Positions 15,578-24,141 of a stretch of 46,965 nt of DNA are shown in pieces; positions within the stretch are counted from its first letter, which is position 1, and the number at the start of each line of letters is the position of its first letter. The DNA comes from Rhodopseudomonas infernalis. Its GTDB lineage: Bacteria; Pseudomonadota; Alphaproteobacteria; Rhizobiales; Xanthobacteraceae. Location of the stretch: the NCBI RefSeq assembly GCF_022271405.1, contig NZ_JAJNAL010000039.1, forward strand, positions 1-46,965, written 5' to 3'. The notes below the pieces were generated by a model, which worked only from the letters and a program-made list of their open reading frames with translations, ran no database searches and had not been told where the DNA came from. A program made the translations under genes and the position numbers.

Positions 15578-16048
15578 ATGGCCAACGCCGCTGACTACAA
15601 TCGATGGGGTCCTGCCGAGGCGCGCTACCAGCCGGCGCCACGGTCGTCCTTCAGCCCGGGCTGGATCCTGCTGACGGTGGCCGGCTTCATCGTCTGGTGG
15701 CCGATCGGGCTGGCACTTCTCTTCTACACACTCTGGAGCAGAAACATGGGTTGCTGGGATCGCGGTGATCGCTTCTCGAACAAGATGGAGCGGATGCAGT
15801 TCAAGATGGAGCGGATGCGCCAGCGCATGGACCGCCACGGCTTCGGCTTCGGCCCGCCGTCCAGCGGCAACCGCGCCTTCGACGAGTACCGGATGGAAAC
15901 GCTCCGCCGGCTCGAAGAAGAGCAGGTCGAGTTCAAGGACTTCCTCGAGCGTCTGCGCCACGCCAAGGACAAGGAAGAGTTCGACGCCTTCATGGCGCAG
16001 CACCGTACCAAGCCGGCGGGTTCGCCCGACGCGCCGCAGCAGGGCTGA
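15578..16048 (+). CDS. DUF2852 membrane protein
   Basis: A 156-residue protein with one or two N-terminal hydrophobic segments (GWILLTVAGFIVWWPIGLAL and FYTLW, residues ~25-53), then a charged, Met/Arg-rich helical region (KMERMQFKMERMRQRMDRHG). A conserved-looking FDEYRMETLRRLEEEQVEFKDF coiled segment leads into a C-terminal tail. This fits DUF2852, which is common in Rhizobiales and functionally unknown. The ATG at 15578 has GGAGAGG upstream. It is probably expressed from the TetR-controlled promoter at 15500 and ends at a strong terminator. Confidence 0.87.
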   Translation: MANAADYNRWGPAEARYQPAPRSSFSPGWILLTVAGFIVWWPIGLALLFYTLWSRNMGCWDRGDRFSNKMERMQFKMERMRQRMDRHGFGFGPPSSGNRAFDEYRMETLRRLEEEQVEFKDFLERLRHAKDKEEFDAFMAQHRTKPAGSPDAPQQG

Positions 16049-16072
16049 TCGAGCTACGCAATCAGTGACATC

Positions 16073-16109
16073 GCCGCCCGCCTGGATCTCAGGCGGGCGG
16101 CTTTGTTTT
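16073..16109 (+). terminator. Rho-independent terminator after DUF2852
   Basis: A perfect 12-bp stem (GCCGCCCGCCTG / CAGGCGGGCGGC) with loop GATCT is followed by TTTGTTTT. It separates DUF2852 from the ECF41 module. Confidence 0.92.
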
Positions 16110-16137
16110 GGCTGCGGCAGAGTTTTGCTCGCGGCAA

Positions 16138-16164
16138 TGTCACACCCGGCGCCGCTGTCTCGTC
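16138..16164 (+). promoter_or_regulatory. ECF41-type promoter (TGTCACA-N16-CGTC)
   Basis: TGTCACA (16138-16144), exactly 16 bp, then CGTC (16161-16164), 29 bp before the AhpD-like gene. This matches the published ECF41 target consensus, which drives the partner gene and sigma gene in autoregulated fashion. It is the clearest promoter in the window. Confidence 0.88.
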
Positions 16165-16193
16165 CTATCATCGTGCAATCGCAGGAGATCACG

Positions 16194-16658
16194 ATGAAGC
16201 CCCGCCTCAACCCCGCCACTGCGGCGCCCGCTGCCTACAAGGCGATGGTCGCGCTCGAGACCACGATCAAGGCCAGCGGCCTCGAACCGAGCCTGATCGA
16301 ACTGGTGAAGATGCGCGCCTCGCAGATCAACGGCTGCGCGTTCTGCCTGGACATGCACAGCAAGGACGCCCGCGCCCATGGCGAAACCGAGCAGCGGCTT
16401 TTTCTGCTGAACGCCTGGCGCGAGTCGCTGCTCTACACCGACCGCGAACGCGCCGCGCTCGGCTGGACCGAGGCGCTGACGCTGGTGGCCGAAACGCATG
16501 CGCCGGATGCTGACTACGAACTTCTGGCGCAGCAGTTCAGCGGTGCCGAGCAGGCCAATCTCACCTTCCTGATCGGGGCGATCAACGCCTGGAATCGCAT
16601 CGCGATCGGCTTTCGCTATGTTCACCCGGTCGCCAACGCCCATGCCAAGGCCTCCTGA
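16194..16658 (+). CDS. AhpD/carboxymuconolactone decarboxylase-family protein, ECF41 partner
   Basis: A 154-residue AhpD-like alkylhydroperoxidase-fold protein. The redox motif is Cys-Ala-Phe-Cys-x-x-x-His (INGCAFCLDMHSKDAR, Cys at about 43 and 46), as in AhpD and related CMD proteins that reduce peroxides or thiols. It is the 'C' type of the COE (carboxymuconolactone decarboxylase, oxidoreductase, epimerase) partners linked to ECF41 sigma factors. AGGAG precedes ATG 16194. Its end overlaps the sigma start by 17 nt, so the two are translationally coupled and share the ECF41 promoter. Confidence 0.93.
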   Translation: MKPRLNPATAAPAAYKAMVALETTIKASGLEPSLIELVKMRASQINGCAFCLDMHSKDARAHGETEQRLFLLNAWRESLLYTDRERAALGWTEALTLVAETHAPDADYELLAQQFSGAEQANLTFLIGAINAWNRIAIGFRYVHPVANAHAKAS

Positions 16659-17544
16659 GCAGATCACTGCCGACGACGCCGCAGCGAGCTTCGCGCCGCT
16701 GCGGCCGCGGCTCGTCCGCGTCGCCTATCGGATGCTCGGCTCGGTCGCCGAGGCCGAGGATGTGGTGCAGGACGCGTACTTGCGCTGGCACCGCACCGAC
16801 CGCGCCGCGGTGCGCGACGCCGCCGGCTTTCTCACCCAGGTCGTGACGCGGCTGTCTCTCGACGTGCTGAAATCGGCGCGGGTCAAGCGCGAAACCTATG
16901 TCGGGCCGTGGCTGCCCGAGCCCCTGATCGCGCCGGAGGCCGAGGAGGAGGGCGATGATATCACCCTCACCTTGATGCTGGCGCTGGAGCGACTGTCACC
17001 GCTGGAGCGCGCTGCGTTTCTGCTGCACGACGTGTTCGGGCTGCCGTTCGACGACATCGCCCGCACGCTCGACCGCGATCCCGCCGCCTGCCGTCAGCTC
17101 GCCACGCGCGCGCGTGGTCACGTCCGCGCCGCGCGGCCGCGCTTTCCGGTGTCCGAAGAGCGTGGTCTGGCCATCGCCGGCGCGTTCTTCGAAGCCTCGC
17201 GCAGCGGCGATCTTGCGGGACTGACGGCACTGCTCGCCGACGACGTGGTGTTCACCGGCGATGGCGGCGGCAAGCGGCTCGCCGCGCTCAACCCGATCCA
17301 CGGCGCGGCACGCGTCCTGCGGTTCCTGGTCGGCGTCGCCCGAAAGAAGCCCGGCACCTCGACGCTGCTCGCGATGCAGTCGATCGATGGCCTGCCCGGA
17401 TTTCTCTCGCAGGAACGTGATGGGCCACAGACCACGGCGCTGGCGATCGAGGACGGCCGCATCGTCGCGATCTACGTGGTCCGCAATCCCGACAAGCTGC
17501 GCCATCTGCGGTTGCCGGCCTCCGGTTCTGCGCCGCTCCACTGA
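16642..17544 (+). CDS. ECF41-type RNA polymerase sigma factor with SnoaL-like C-terminus
   Basis: A 300-residue sigma factor: sigma2 (residues ~15-85, AYRMLGSVAEAEDVVQDAYLRW), sigma4 (~110-165, FLLHDVFGLPFDDIARTLDRDPAACRQLATRAR) and a C-terminal NTF2/SnoaL-like domain. All three ECF41 signature motifs are present: WLPEP (~90-94) in the linker, DGGGK (~207-211) and NPDKL (~282-286). In this group the C-terminal domain replaces an anti-sigma factor, and none is encoded nearby. Alternative ATG at 16618. It most likely activates its own operon through the promoter at 16138. Confidence 0.95.
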   Translation: MPRPPEQITADDAAASFAPLRPRLVRVAYRMLGSVAEAEDVVQDAYLRWHRTDRAAVRDAAGFLTQVVTRLSLDVLKSARVKRETYVGPWLPEPLIAPEAEEEGDDITLTLMLALERLSPLERAAFLLHDVFGLPFDDIARTLDRDPAACRQLATRARGHVRAARPRFPVSEERGLAIAGAFFEASRSGDLAGLTALLADDVVFTGDGGGKRLAALNPIHGAARVLRFLVGVARKKPGTSTLLAMQSIDGLPGFLSQERDGPQTTALAIEDGRIVAIYVVRNPDKLRHLRLPASGSAPLH

Positions 17545-17692
17545 GCAGCTACGCTCTCCGGGCAGTCACAGGCCCGTGCGATCACGGGCATTTTCCTGGA
17601 ACTGGTAACGCCTTCTTAACCCTGATTAGCGATTGGTTAGGGGCGTCAGGATGCGCTTTCAGCCCTCGTTTTGACACGTTGGCAAGGGATGC

Positions 17693-17716
17693 AGGGCCCG
17701 GCTTCGGACGGGCCCT
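17693..17716. repeat. Hairpin in the tolQ upstream region
   Basis: Arms AGGGCCCG / CGGGCCCT enclose an 8-nt loop. It lies in the 287-bp stretch 17545-17831 between the ECF41 gene and tolQ, which carries no gene. There is no T tract, so it may be either a weak terminator or a 5' leader structure of tolQ. TTGACA-like -35 boxes occur at 17671 and 17722, but I see no convincing -10. Confidence 0.5.
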
Positions 17717-17831
17717 CCCAATTGACAACTCAAAATTTGGCGGTGGCGCTCTTGCCGGACTGCGGCGCGTGCTGCGCGAACGGAGCCGATGCCGGCTGCG
17801 GCCGGACCCTTGCGTGAGAGGATAATCGATC

Positions 17832-18545
17832 ATGAATCCGGCCGACGTTGCCCAGTCAGCCATGCCGATGGTTTCCGCCGACGTCTCGCTGATCGCGCTG
17901 TTCTGGCAGGCGCACTGGATCGTCAAGTCGGTGATGCTCGGCCTGATCGGCTGCTCCGTCTGGGTCTGGGCGATCGCGATCGACAAGCTGATTCTCTATT
18001 CCCGCACCAAGCGGGCGATGGACCGCTTCGAACAGGCGTTCTGGTCGGGTGAATCCATCGATGATCTCTACCGGACGCTGTCGGCCAAGCCGACGCACTC
18101 GATGGCGGCCTGCTTCGTCGCGGCGATGCGCGAGTGGAAGCGCTCGTTCGAGAGCCATTCCCGCTCCTTCGCCGGCCTGCAGATGCGGATCGAGAAGGTG
18201 ATGAACGTCTCGATCGCCCGCGAGGTCGAGCGGCTGGAGCGCCGCCTGCTGGTGCTGGCGACGGTCGGCTCGGCCGGCCCGTTCGTCGGCCTGTTCGGCA
18301 CCGTCTGGGGCATCATGTCGAGCTTCCAGTCGATCGCCGCCTCGAAGAACACGTCGCTGGCGGTGGTCGCGCCGGGCATCGCCGAGGCGCTGTTCGCCAC
18401 CGCGGTCGGCCTGATCGCCGCCATTCCGGCGACAATTTTCTATAACAAGTTCACATCCGAGGTGAATCGCCAGACCCAGCGGCTGGAGGGTTTCGCCGAC
18501 GAGTTCTCGGCCATCCTGTCGCGTCAGATCGACGAGCGCGCATGA
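17832..18545 (+). CDS. tolQ: Tol-Pal system proton channel subunit TolQ
   Basis: A 237-residue inner-membrane protein of the MotA/TolQ/ExbB family. Membrane segments lie at about residues 30-50, 145-165 and 180-205. The conserved GPFVGLFGTVWGIMSSFQSI and GIAEALFATAVGLIAAIPA stretches form the channel helices. With TolR it converts proton-motive force into movement of TolA for outer-membrane constriction at division. GAGAGGA lies upstream of ATG 17832. It starts the tolQRAB run but is far from ybgC. Confidence 0.97.
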   Translation: MNPADVAQSAMPMVSADVSLIALFWQAHWIVKSVMLGLIGCSVWVWAIAIDKLILYSRTKRAMDRFEQAFWSGESIDDLYRTLSAKPTHSMAACFVAAMREWKRSFESHSRSFAGLQMRIEKVMNVSIAREVERLERRLLVLATVGSAGPFVGLFGTVWGIMSSFQSIAASKNTSLAVVAPGIAEALFATAVGLIAAIPATIFYNKFTSEVNRQTQRLEGFADEFSAILSRQIDERA

Positions 18546-18579
18546 TCCAGGCAGGTGAGCGCAAGGTGAGCATCCGACC

Positions 18580-19047
18580 ATGGGGATGAACGTAGCTGCG
18601 GGCGGCGGCGGACGTCGCGGCAGTCGCAAGCGTCCGGTGATGGCGGAGATCAACGTCACCCCGATGGTCGACGTGATGCTGGTGCTGCTGATCATCTTCA
18701 TGGTCGCGGCGCCGATGCTCACCACCTCGATCGACATCGACCTGCCGACCGCGCGCGGCGGCGCGCAGATCCAGTCGAACTCGCCGCCGCTGACGCTATC
18801 GGTGAAGCGCACCGGCGGCGCCTGCAACTCGCAGGTCGAGATGTATGTCGGCGACAGCGCGGTGCCGTCGGCCGAGCTGGACGCCAAGATCAAGGCGATC
18901 CGGGCGACGCGCTCGGACACCGACAACGTCATCTATCTCAGGGGTGACAAGGACGTCTGCTACACGGACATGATGAAGCTGCTCGGCCAGATCAAGGCGG
19001 CCGGCTTCAAGCCGAACATCGTGATTCTGCCGGAGCAGGGCTCCTGA
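18580..19047 (+). CDS. tolR: Tol-Pal system protein TolR
   Basis: A 155-residue ExbD/TolR-family protein: short cytoplasmic N-terminus, a single membrane helix (~residues 25-45) in INVTPMVDVMLVLLIIFMVA with the essential membrane Asp, and a periplasmic domain. It partners TolQ in the proton channel. Spacing to tolQ is 34 nt, in one operon. A periplasmic pair of Cys (CNSQ, CYTDM) is present. Confidence 0.97.
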   Translation: MGMNVAAGGGGRRGSRKRPVMAEINVTPMVDVMLVLLIIFMVAAPMLTTSIDIDLPTARGGAQIQSNSPPLTLSVKRTGGACNSQVEMYVGDSAVPSAELDAKIKAIRATRSDTDNVIYLRGDKDVCYTDMMKLLGQIKAAGFKPNIVILPEQGS

Positions 19048-19095
19048 ACCGGGAAGGCGACGACCGACACTGAGGATGGAGCAGGAATTCTGAAG

Positions 19096-20076
19096 GTGAA
19101 GATCGACAAGACATTGGTGGCCTCGGTGGCGTTGCACGTCCTCGTGCTCGGCTGGGCCATGCTGTCTTTTTCGTCGAAGGCCTTCGAACTCGAGCCGCAA
19201 GAGTCCGTTGCGGTCGATACGATCTCTGAAGATCAGCTCGCCAAGGTGATGGCCGGCATGAAGACCGGCAAGAAGGAAAACCCCAAGCCGCTGGTCGAGA
19301 AGGTCGCCGAAGCCAAGCCGATGGACGACGCCGTCGGCAAGATCGACGACAAGAAGCCGCCGGTGGTTACCGACACCGCGCCGCCGCCCCAGCCCAAGCC
19401 CGACAAGCCGGTCGAGAAGAAGCCCGATCCGCCGAAGCCGGTGGTGAAGGAAGAGCCCAAGAAAGAAGAGCCGAAGAAGGCTGAGAAGAAGCCCGAGCCG
19501 AAGGAAGAGACCAAGAAGGCCGAAAAGCCGGAGCCCGATCCCAAGGTCGATCCGATCGCCGAGGCGCTGAAGAAGGAAGAGAAGAAGAAGCCGACGCCGC
19601 CGAAGCCGCATGCGGAGGCGGCCGCCAAGCCGCCGGAGCCGACCAAGAAGGCCGAGCGGGTGTTCGATCAGTCCAAGATCGCTGCGCTGCTCGACAAGCG
19701 CGACCCGACGCGCCAGTCGGCGACCGGCGACGCGCTGAATTCGAATGCGGCGCTCGGTCTGGCCAAGGGCAAGTCGGCAGACAACTCCGCGACCTGGGGC
19801 GCGATGTTCAAGGAGCAGGTGCTGCGTTGCTGGAAGAAGCCGTATGGCGGCCTCGACGCCCAGCGCGTCGAAGCGGAATTCAGCATCCGGCTGAAGCAGG
19901 ACGGCACGCTGGAAGCCATGCCCGTGGCGGTGTCATCGCCGGCGAGCGCGTATCAGCGGGTGTTCCAGGAAAGCGGGCTGCGTGCCATCATCGAATGCGC
20001 GCCCTATCGGTTGCCACCCGGTTTCTTCGGGGAATGGCGTTATTTCAACCCTGTGTTTGATAGCAGAGACCTGTAA
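19096..20076 (+). CDS. tolA: Tol-Pal system protein TolA
   Basis: A 326-residue inner-membrane anchored protein. One membrane helix lies near the N-terminus (VASVALHVLVLGWAMLSF). A long Lys/Pro/Glu-rich central region (residues ~95-200) spans the periplasm, and the C-terminal globular domain (residues ~230-326, with FKEQVLRCWKKP) contacts TolB and Pal. It begins with GTG at 19096 after GAAGG; no ATG is positioned better. The central repeat-like segment is unusually rich in KKPEPK-type units rather than the Ala-rich helix of E. coli TolA, as is usual in alphaproteobacteria. Confidence 0.93.
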   Translation: MKIDKTLVASVALHVLVLGWAMLSFSSKAFELEPQESVAVDTISEDQLAKVMAGMKTGKKENPKPLVEKVAEAKPMDDAVGKIDDKKPPVVTDTAPPPQPKPDKPVEKKPDPPKPVVKEEPKKEEPKKAEKKPEPKEETKKAEKPEPDPKVDPIAEALKKEEKKKPTPPKPHAEAAAKPPEPTKKAERVFDQSKIAALLDKRDPTRQSATGDALNSNAALGLAKGKSADNSATWGAMFKEQVLRCWKKPYGGLDAQRVEAEFSIRLKQDGTLEAMPVAVSSPASAYQRVFQESGLRAIIECAPYRLPPGFFGEWRYFNPVFDSRDL

Positions 20077-20099
20077 CTCTGCGCTGAGGCTAAGCAACG

Positions 20100-21455
20100 A
20101 TGTCAGATTCACGAAAGCCGATCGCCGCGCCATTCGTCATCGGACGGCGGCAAGTTCTGTCCGGCTTGGCGGCGACCGGTCTGGTCGCGGCCGGCGCCGG
20201 TCGCGCCTTCGGCCAGGCGCGCGTCACCGTGACGGGCGGCGACGTTGCGCCGCTGCCGATCGCGATCCCGAATTTCATCGCCGGCACGCCGTCCGACACC
20301 GAAGTCGGCAACGGCGTCAGCCAGGTGATCACCAACAATCTGAAGCGTAGCGGGCTGTTCGCTCCGATCGATCAGGCTGCCTTCCTCGAAAAGATCGCCA
20401 ACATCGACGTGCCGCCGCAGTTCAAAAGCTGGAGCAGCATCAACGCCCAGGCGCTGGTGACCGGCCGGATGACGCGGCAGTCGGACGGCCGGCTCAAGGC
20501 CGAATTCCGGCTTTGGGACGTCGCCACCGGTCAGCAGCTCGCCGGCCAGCAGTACTTCACCTCGCCGGAATACTGGCGGCGCATCGCCCACATCATCTCG
20601 GACCAGATCTACGAACGCCTCACCGGCGAAAAGGGCTATTTCGACAGTCGCGTGGTGTTCATCGACGAAAGCGGTCCTGCCGAACGCAGGGTCAAGCGAC
20701 TGGCGCTGATGGATCAGGACGGCGCCAATGTGCGCTACCTGACCCGCGGCGCCGATCTGGTTCTGACGCCGCGGTTCTCGCCGTCGACGCAGGAAATCAC
20801 CTATATGGAGTTCGGCCAGGGCGACCCGCGGGTGTATCTGTTCAACATCGAGACCGGACAGCGCGAGATCGTCGGCAACTTCCCCGGCATGTCGTTTGCG
20901 CCGCGCTTCTCCCCGGACGGCCAGCGCATCATCATGAGCCTGCAGCAGGGTGGCAACTCCAACCTGTTCGTGATGGATCTGCGCTCCAAATCGACCACGC
21001 GGCTGACCGACACGCCGGCGATCGACACGTCGCCGTCCTACGCGCCGGACGGCAGCCGGCTCTGCTTCGAGTCCGATCGCGGCGGCAAGCCGCAGATCTA
21101 CGTGATGCCGGCCAATGGCGGGCAGGCGCAGCGGATCTCGTTCGGCGACGGCAGCTACTCGACGCCGGTCTGGTCGCCGCGCGGTGACTACATCGCCTTC
21201 ACCAAGATGGGCGGCGGTCAGTTCGCGATCGGCATCATGAAGCCGGACGGTTCCGGCGAGCGCATTCTGACCTCCGGGTTCCACAACGAAGGCCCGACCT
21301 TCGCGCCGAACGGCCGGGTGCTGATGTTCTTCCGCGATCCGGGCGGCAAGGCCGGGCCGTCGCTGTTTACGGTCGACGTCTCGGGCCGCAATGAGCTGCG
21401 GGTTCCGACGCCGGGCTACGCCTCCGACCCGGCCTGGTCACCGCTGCTGTCGTAG
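20100..21455 (+). CDS. tolB: Tol-Pal system beta-propeller protein TolB
   Basis: A 451-residue periplasmic protein: an N-terminal domain (~45-170), then a six-bladed propeller with repeated FSPDGQRI / YAPDGSRL / WSPRGDYI blade motifs (~200-440). It relays force from TolA to Pal. The signal sequence contains Arg-Arg ([21 protein letters not shown]), which resembles a twin-arginine rather than a plain Sec signal. It follows tolA by 23 nt. Confidence 0.96.
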   Translation: MSDSRKPIAAPFVIGRRQVLSGLAATGLVAAGAGRAFGQARVTVTGGDVAPLPIAIPNFIAGTPSDTEVGNGVSQVITNNLKRSGLFAPIDQAAFLEKIANIDVPPQFKSWSSINAQALVTGRMTRQSDGRLKAEFRLWDVATGQQLAGQQYFTSPEYWRRIAHIISDQIYERLTGEKGYFDSRVVFIDESGPAERRVKRLALMDQDGANVRYLTRGADLVLTPRFSPSTQEITYMEFGQGDPRVYLFNIETGQREIVGNFPGMSFAPRFSPDGQRIIMSLQQGGNSNLFVMDLRSKSTTRLTDTPAIDTSPSYAPDGSRLCFESDRGGKPQIYVMPANGGQAQRISFGDGSYSTPVWSPRGDYIAFTKMGGGQFAIGIMKPDGSGERILTSGFHNEGPTFAPNGRVLMFFRDPGGKAGPSLFTVDVSGRNELRVPTPGYASDPAWSPLLS

Positions 21456-21647
21456 TTAACAAAATCCTAGCGGGGGGCTGGCCGTCGCCGATCTTCGGCG
21501 TCGGATAGCGATCTCTTGCGTTGTTTCGATCGAATAATCGAACAACAGCTTGCTCTGCCCGAGTCATTACAACGATCCGCTAAGGATATTCCCTCAGTAT
21601 TAGTTCATTGAGAACAAGTAAACATGCCTTCGAACAGAGGCAAATGA

Positions 21648-23984
21648 GTGCGAATTCAGCTGGCTAAATCCGGTCGAACCACCGAGCAGGAGATGTCGCG
21701 GTCGATTTACGCCGCGCTCGTGGACTCGCTGTTCCAGAATCCTGCACCGATGTTCGCCGGGGCCTTGAGTGCGGCAGTGGCCGCGACCATGACCGCGCTG
21801 AAGACGGGCAATCATCTCTTGTGGGTGTGCGCCGCCCTGCTGATCGCCACCGGTGCGTTGCGTTCGCTCGATATGCGGGCTTATCAGCGCCGCAAGGAAG
21901 CGCTGACGTTCAAGGATGTCGAGGCGTGGGAAGTCCGCTATCAGATCGGCGCCATGCTCTATGCCGGCGTGCTGGGCGTCTGGTGCGTCATTGCGCTGAT
22001 CGCGACGGACGACACCGTGGCTCATATGATCTGCGTGTGCGTCACCCTCAGCTACATGGCTGCGGGAGCCGGCCGAACCTACGGCCGGCCGTGGATATTC
22101 CATCTGCAGATCCTGCTGGCATGCGGCTCGATGTCTGCGGCGCTCGCATGGCACGGCAATATCTACTATTGCGGTCTGGCGCTGCTCAACGTCATCTTCT
22201 TCATCGGCGTCAAGCACATCACCACCAGCCTGCAGCAGATCTTCGTTCGGGCTCTGCTCGGCCGTGAACGCGAATCGGCATTGGCCGCCCAGTTCGACAC
22301 TGCGCTCAACAACATGCCGCACGGGCTGTGCATGTTCAGCGCGCGCGGTCAGCTCGCGGTGATGAACCGCCGCTTCGCCGACATGATGAAACTCAAGGAG
22401 TCGCTGGTCGAAGGCGCGCCCAGCGCGACCGAGATCGTCGCATCCTGCGTGACCACCGGCGCGATCTCGGCGTCGAGCGGCCGCCTGATCCTGTCGGAGA
22501 TCGATAACTCGCTCGCCGGAGAAATCGTCACGGTCGGCGACGAAGCCAGTCCGCGTTCGCTGTCCTGGACGTTCCAGCCGATGGCCGGGGGCGGCACGGT
22601 CGTGCTGGTCGAGGACATCACCGAACGGCGTAACGCAGAAGCGCGCATCCTGCATTTGGCCCGCTACGACGAACTGACTGCGCTGCCGAACCGCGTGAAC
22701 TTCCGCGACGAGATCGAACGCATCTTGGCGTTGCAATCATCGGACCGGTCCGCGCTGTCGGCCCTGCTGTTCATCGACCTCGACCAGTTCAAGCAGGTCA
22801 ACGATACGCTCGGCCATCCCTGCGGCGATCGGCTGCTCTGCTCGGTCGCCGACCGGCTGCGCGACATGCTGCGGCCGGAAGATTTCGTCGCCCGCTTCGG
22901 CGGCGACGAGTTCGTGGTGTTCCAGCAGAACGTGCGCTCCAACGAGGACGCCGCGGTTCTGGCGCGCCGAATCGTAGACCGCCTCAGCGATCGCTATCTG
23001 ATCGACCACCACGTCGTCGAAATCGGCGCGTCGATCGGCATCGCGATGACCACCCCGGGCGTGCGCGCCGATATCCTGCTGAAGAACGCCGATATGGCGC
23101 TGTACCGCGCCAAGGCAGACGGCCGCGGCACCTATTGCTTCTTCCGCGACGAGATGGCCCACACGGTCGAGGCGCGGCGTATCCTCGAGCTCGATCTCCG
23201 CAAGGCGCTCGCCAACGAGGAGTTCGAACTCTACTACCAGCCGCTGGTCAATCTGAAGACCGGCCGGATCACCACCTGCGAAGCGTTGCTGCGCTGGAAT
23301 CACCCGGTTCGCGGCACTGTTTCGCCGGTCGACATCATTCCGGTGGCGGAGGAGATCGGGCTGATCGTCGATCTCGGCCGATGGATTCTGCGCAAAGCAT
23401 GCATGGAATGCATGATGTGGCCCGAGCATGTCAGCGTCGCGGTGAATTTCTCGTCGCAGCAATTTCATCAGCGCGACGTGCTCAACGAGGTGCGTTATGC
23501 GCTGGAGGTGTCCGGCCTGCCGTCGACTCGGCTGGAGATCGAGATCACCGAATCGTCGCTGCTCCGGAACACCCAGTTCACCCATGACGCGCTCGAGCAG
23601 CTCCACGCCGAGGGTGTCCGGATCTCGCTGGACGATTTCGGTACCGGCTATTCGAGCTTGAGCTATCTGCACAATTTCCCGCTGCAGAAGGTCAAGATCG
23701 ATCGTTCCTTCCTCGAAGGCATCGACACCGACCGGCCCCTCACGCTGCTTCGCGGCGTTGCGCGGCTGAGTGCCGACCTCGGCATGGCGGTGGTGGTGGA
23801 GGGGATCGAAACCAACGAGCAGCTCGAGCGTATCAGTGCCGATGGCACAGTGACCGAAGGTCAGGGTTATCTGTTCAGCCGTCCGGTGCCAGCCGCGCGG
23901 ATCCGACAATTACTCGTCGCCTCGCACAAGCGTCGGCCCAACGACGGCGATAAATTGGTCCTGCCGTTCCGGTCGATCGCCTAA
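21648..23984 (+). CDS. Membrane-bound GGDEF-EAL cyclic-di-GMP protein
   Basis: A 778-residue protein with five or six N-terminal membrane helices (residues ~30-190), a PAS-like sensor (~215-325; NMPHGLCMFSARGQLAVMNRRF), a GGDEF domain and an EAL domain. The diguanylate cyclase site RFGGDEF (GGDEF from residue 418) is intact, with an RPED inhibitory (RxxD) site five residues before it. The phosphodiesterase motif CEALLRW (from ~544) and DDFGTGYSSLSYL are also intact, so both synthesis and hydrolysis of c-di-GMP are possible. A GTG at 21648 with AGAGG seven nt upstream is chosen; ATG 21693 has no room for an SD. It sits between tolB and pal with its own 192-bp upstream region. Confidence 0.93.
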   Translation: MRIQLAKSGRTTEQEMSRSIYAALVDSLFQNPAPMFAGALSAAVAATMTALKTGNHLLWVCAALLIATGALRSLDMRAYQRRKEALTFKDVEAWEVRYQIGAMLYAGVLGVWCVIALIATDDTVAHMICVCVTLSYMAAGAGRTYGRPWIFHLQILLACGSMSAALAWHGNIYYCGLALLNVIFFIGVKHITTSLQQIFVRALLGRERESALAAQFDTALNNMPHGLCMFSARGQLAVMNRRFADMMKLKESLVEGAPSATEIVASCVTTGAISASSGRLILSEIDNSLAGEIVTVGDEASPRSLSWTFQPMAGGGTVVLVEDITERRNAEARILHLARYDELTALPNRVNFRDEIERILALQSSDRSALSALLFIDLDQFKQVNDTLGHPCGDRLLCSVADRLRDMLRPEDFVARFGGDEFVVFQQNVRSNEDAAVLARRIVDRLSDRYLIDHHVVEIGASIGIAMTTPGVRADILLKNADMALYRAKADGRGTYCFFRDEMAHTVEARRILELDLRKALANEEFELYYQPLVNLKTGRITTCEALLRWNHPVRGTVSPVDIIPVAEEIGLIVDLGRWILRKACMECMMWPEHVSVAVNFSSQQFHQRDVLNEVRYALEVSGLPSTRLEIEITESSLLRNTQFTHDALEQLHAEGVRISLDDFGTGYSSLSYLHNFPLQKVKIDRSFLEGIDTDRPLTLLRGVARLSADLGMAVVVEGIETNEQLERISADGTVTEGQGYLFSRPVPAARIRQLLVASHKRRPNDGDKLVLPFRSIA

Positions 23985-24141
23985 CCTCCGTCGCTTAGCA
24001 ACCCCTCCTTGGTGTCGTCGTGTCGCCGCAACCGCAAGGTATGCATTGCGATGGGTTAACCCTAATAGTTCTACTGCTTTGCTCCTGTATTAGTAGTTTG
24101 TTAACCTCTTAAAGTCGTTATCCGGAGTTGAGGTGCATTAA

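Noticed and set aside
17671-17750. TTGACA boxes at 17671 and 17722 as the tolQ promoter
   Set aside because: No matching -10 at 16-18 bp; left as unassigned.
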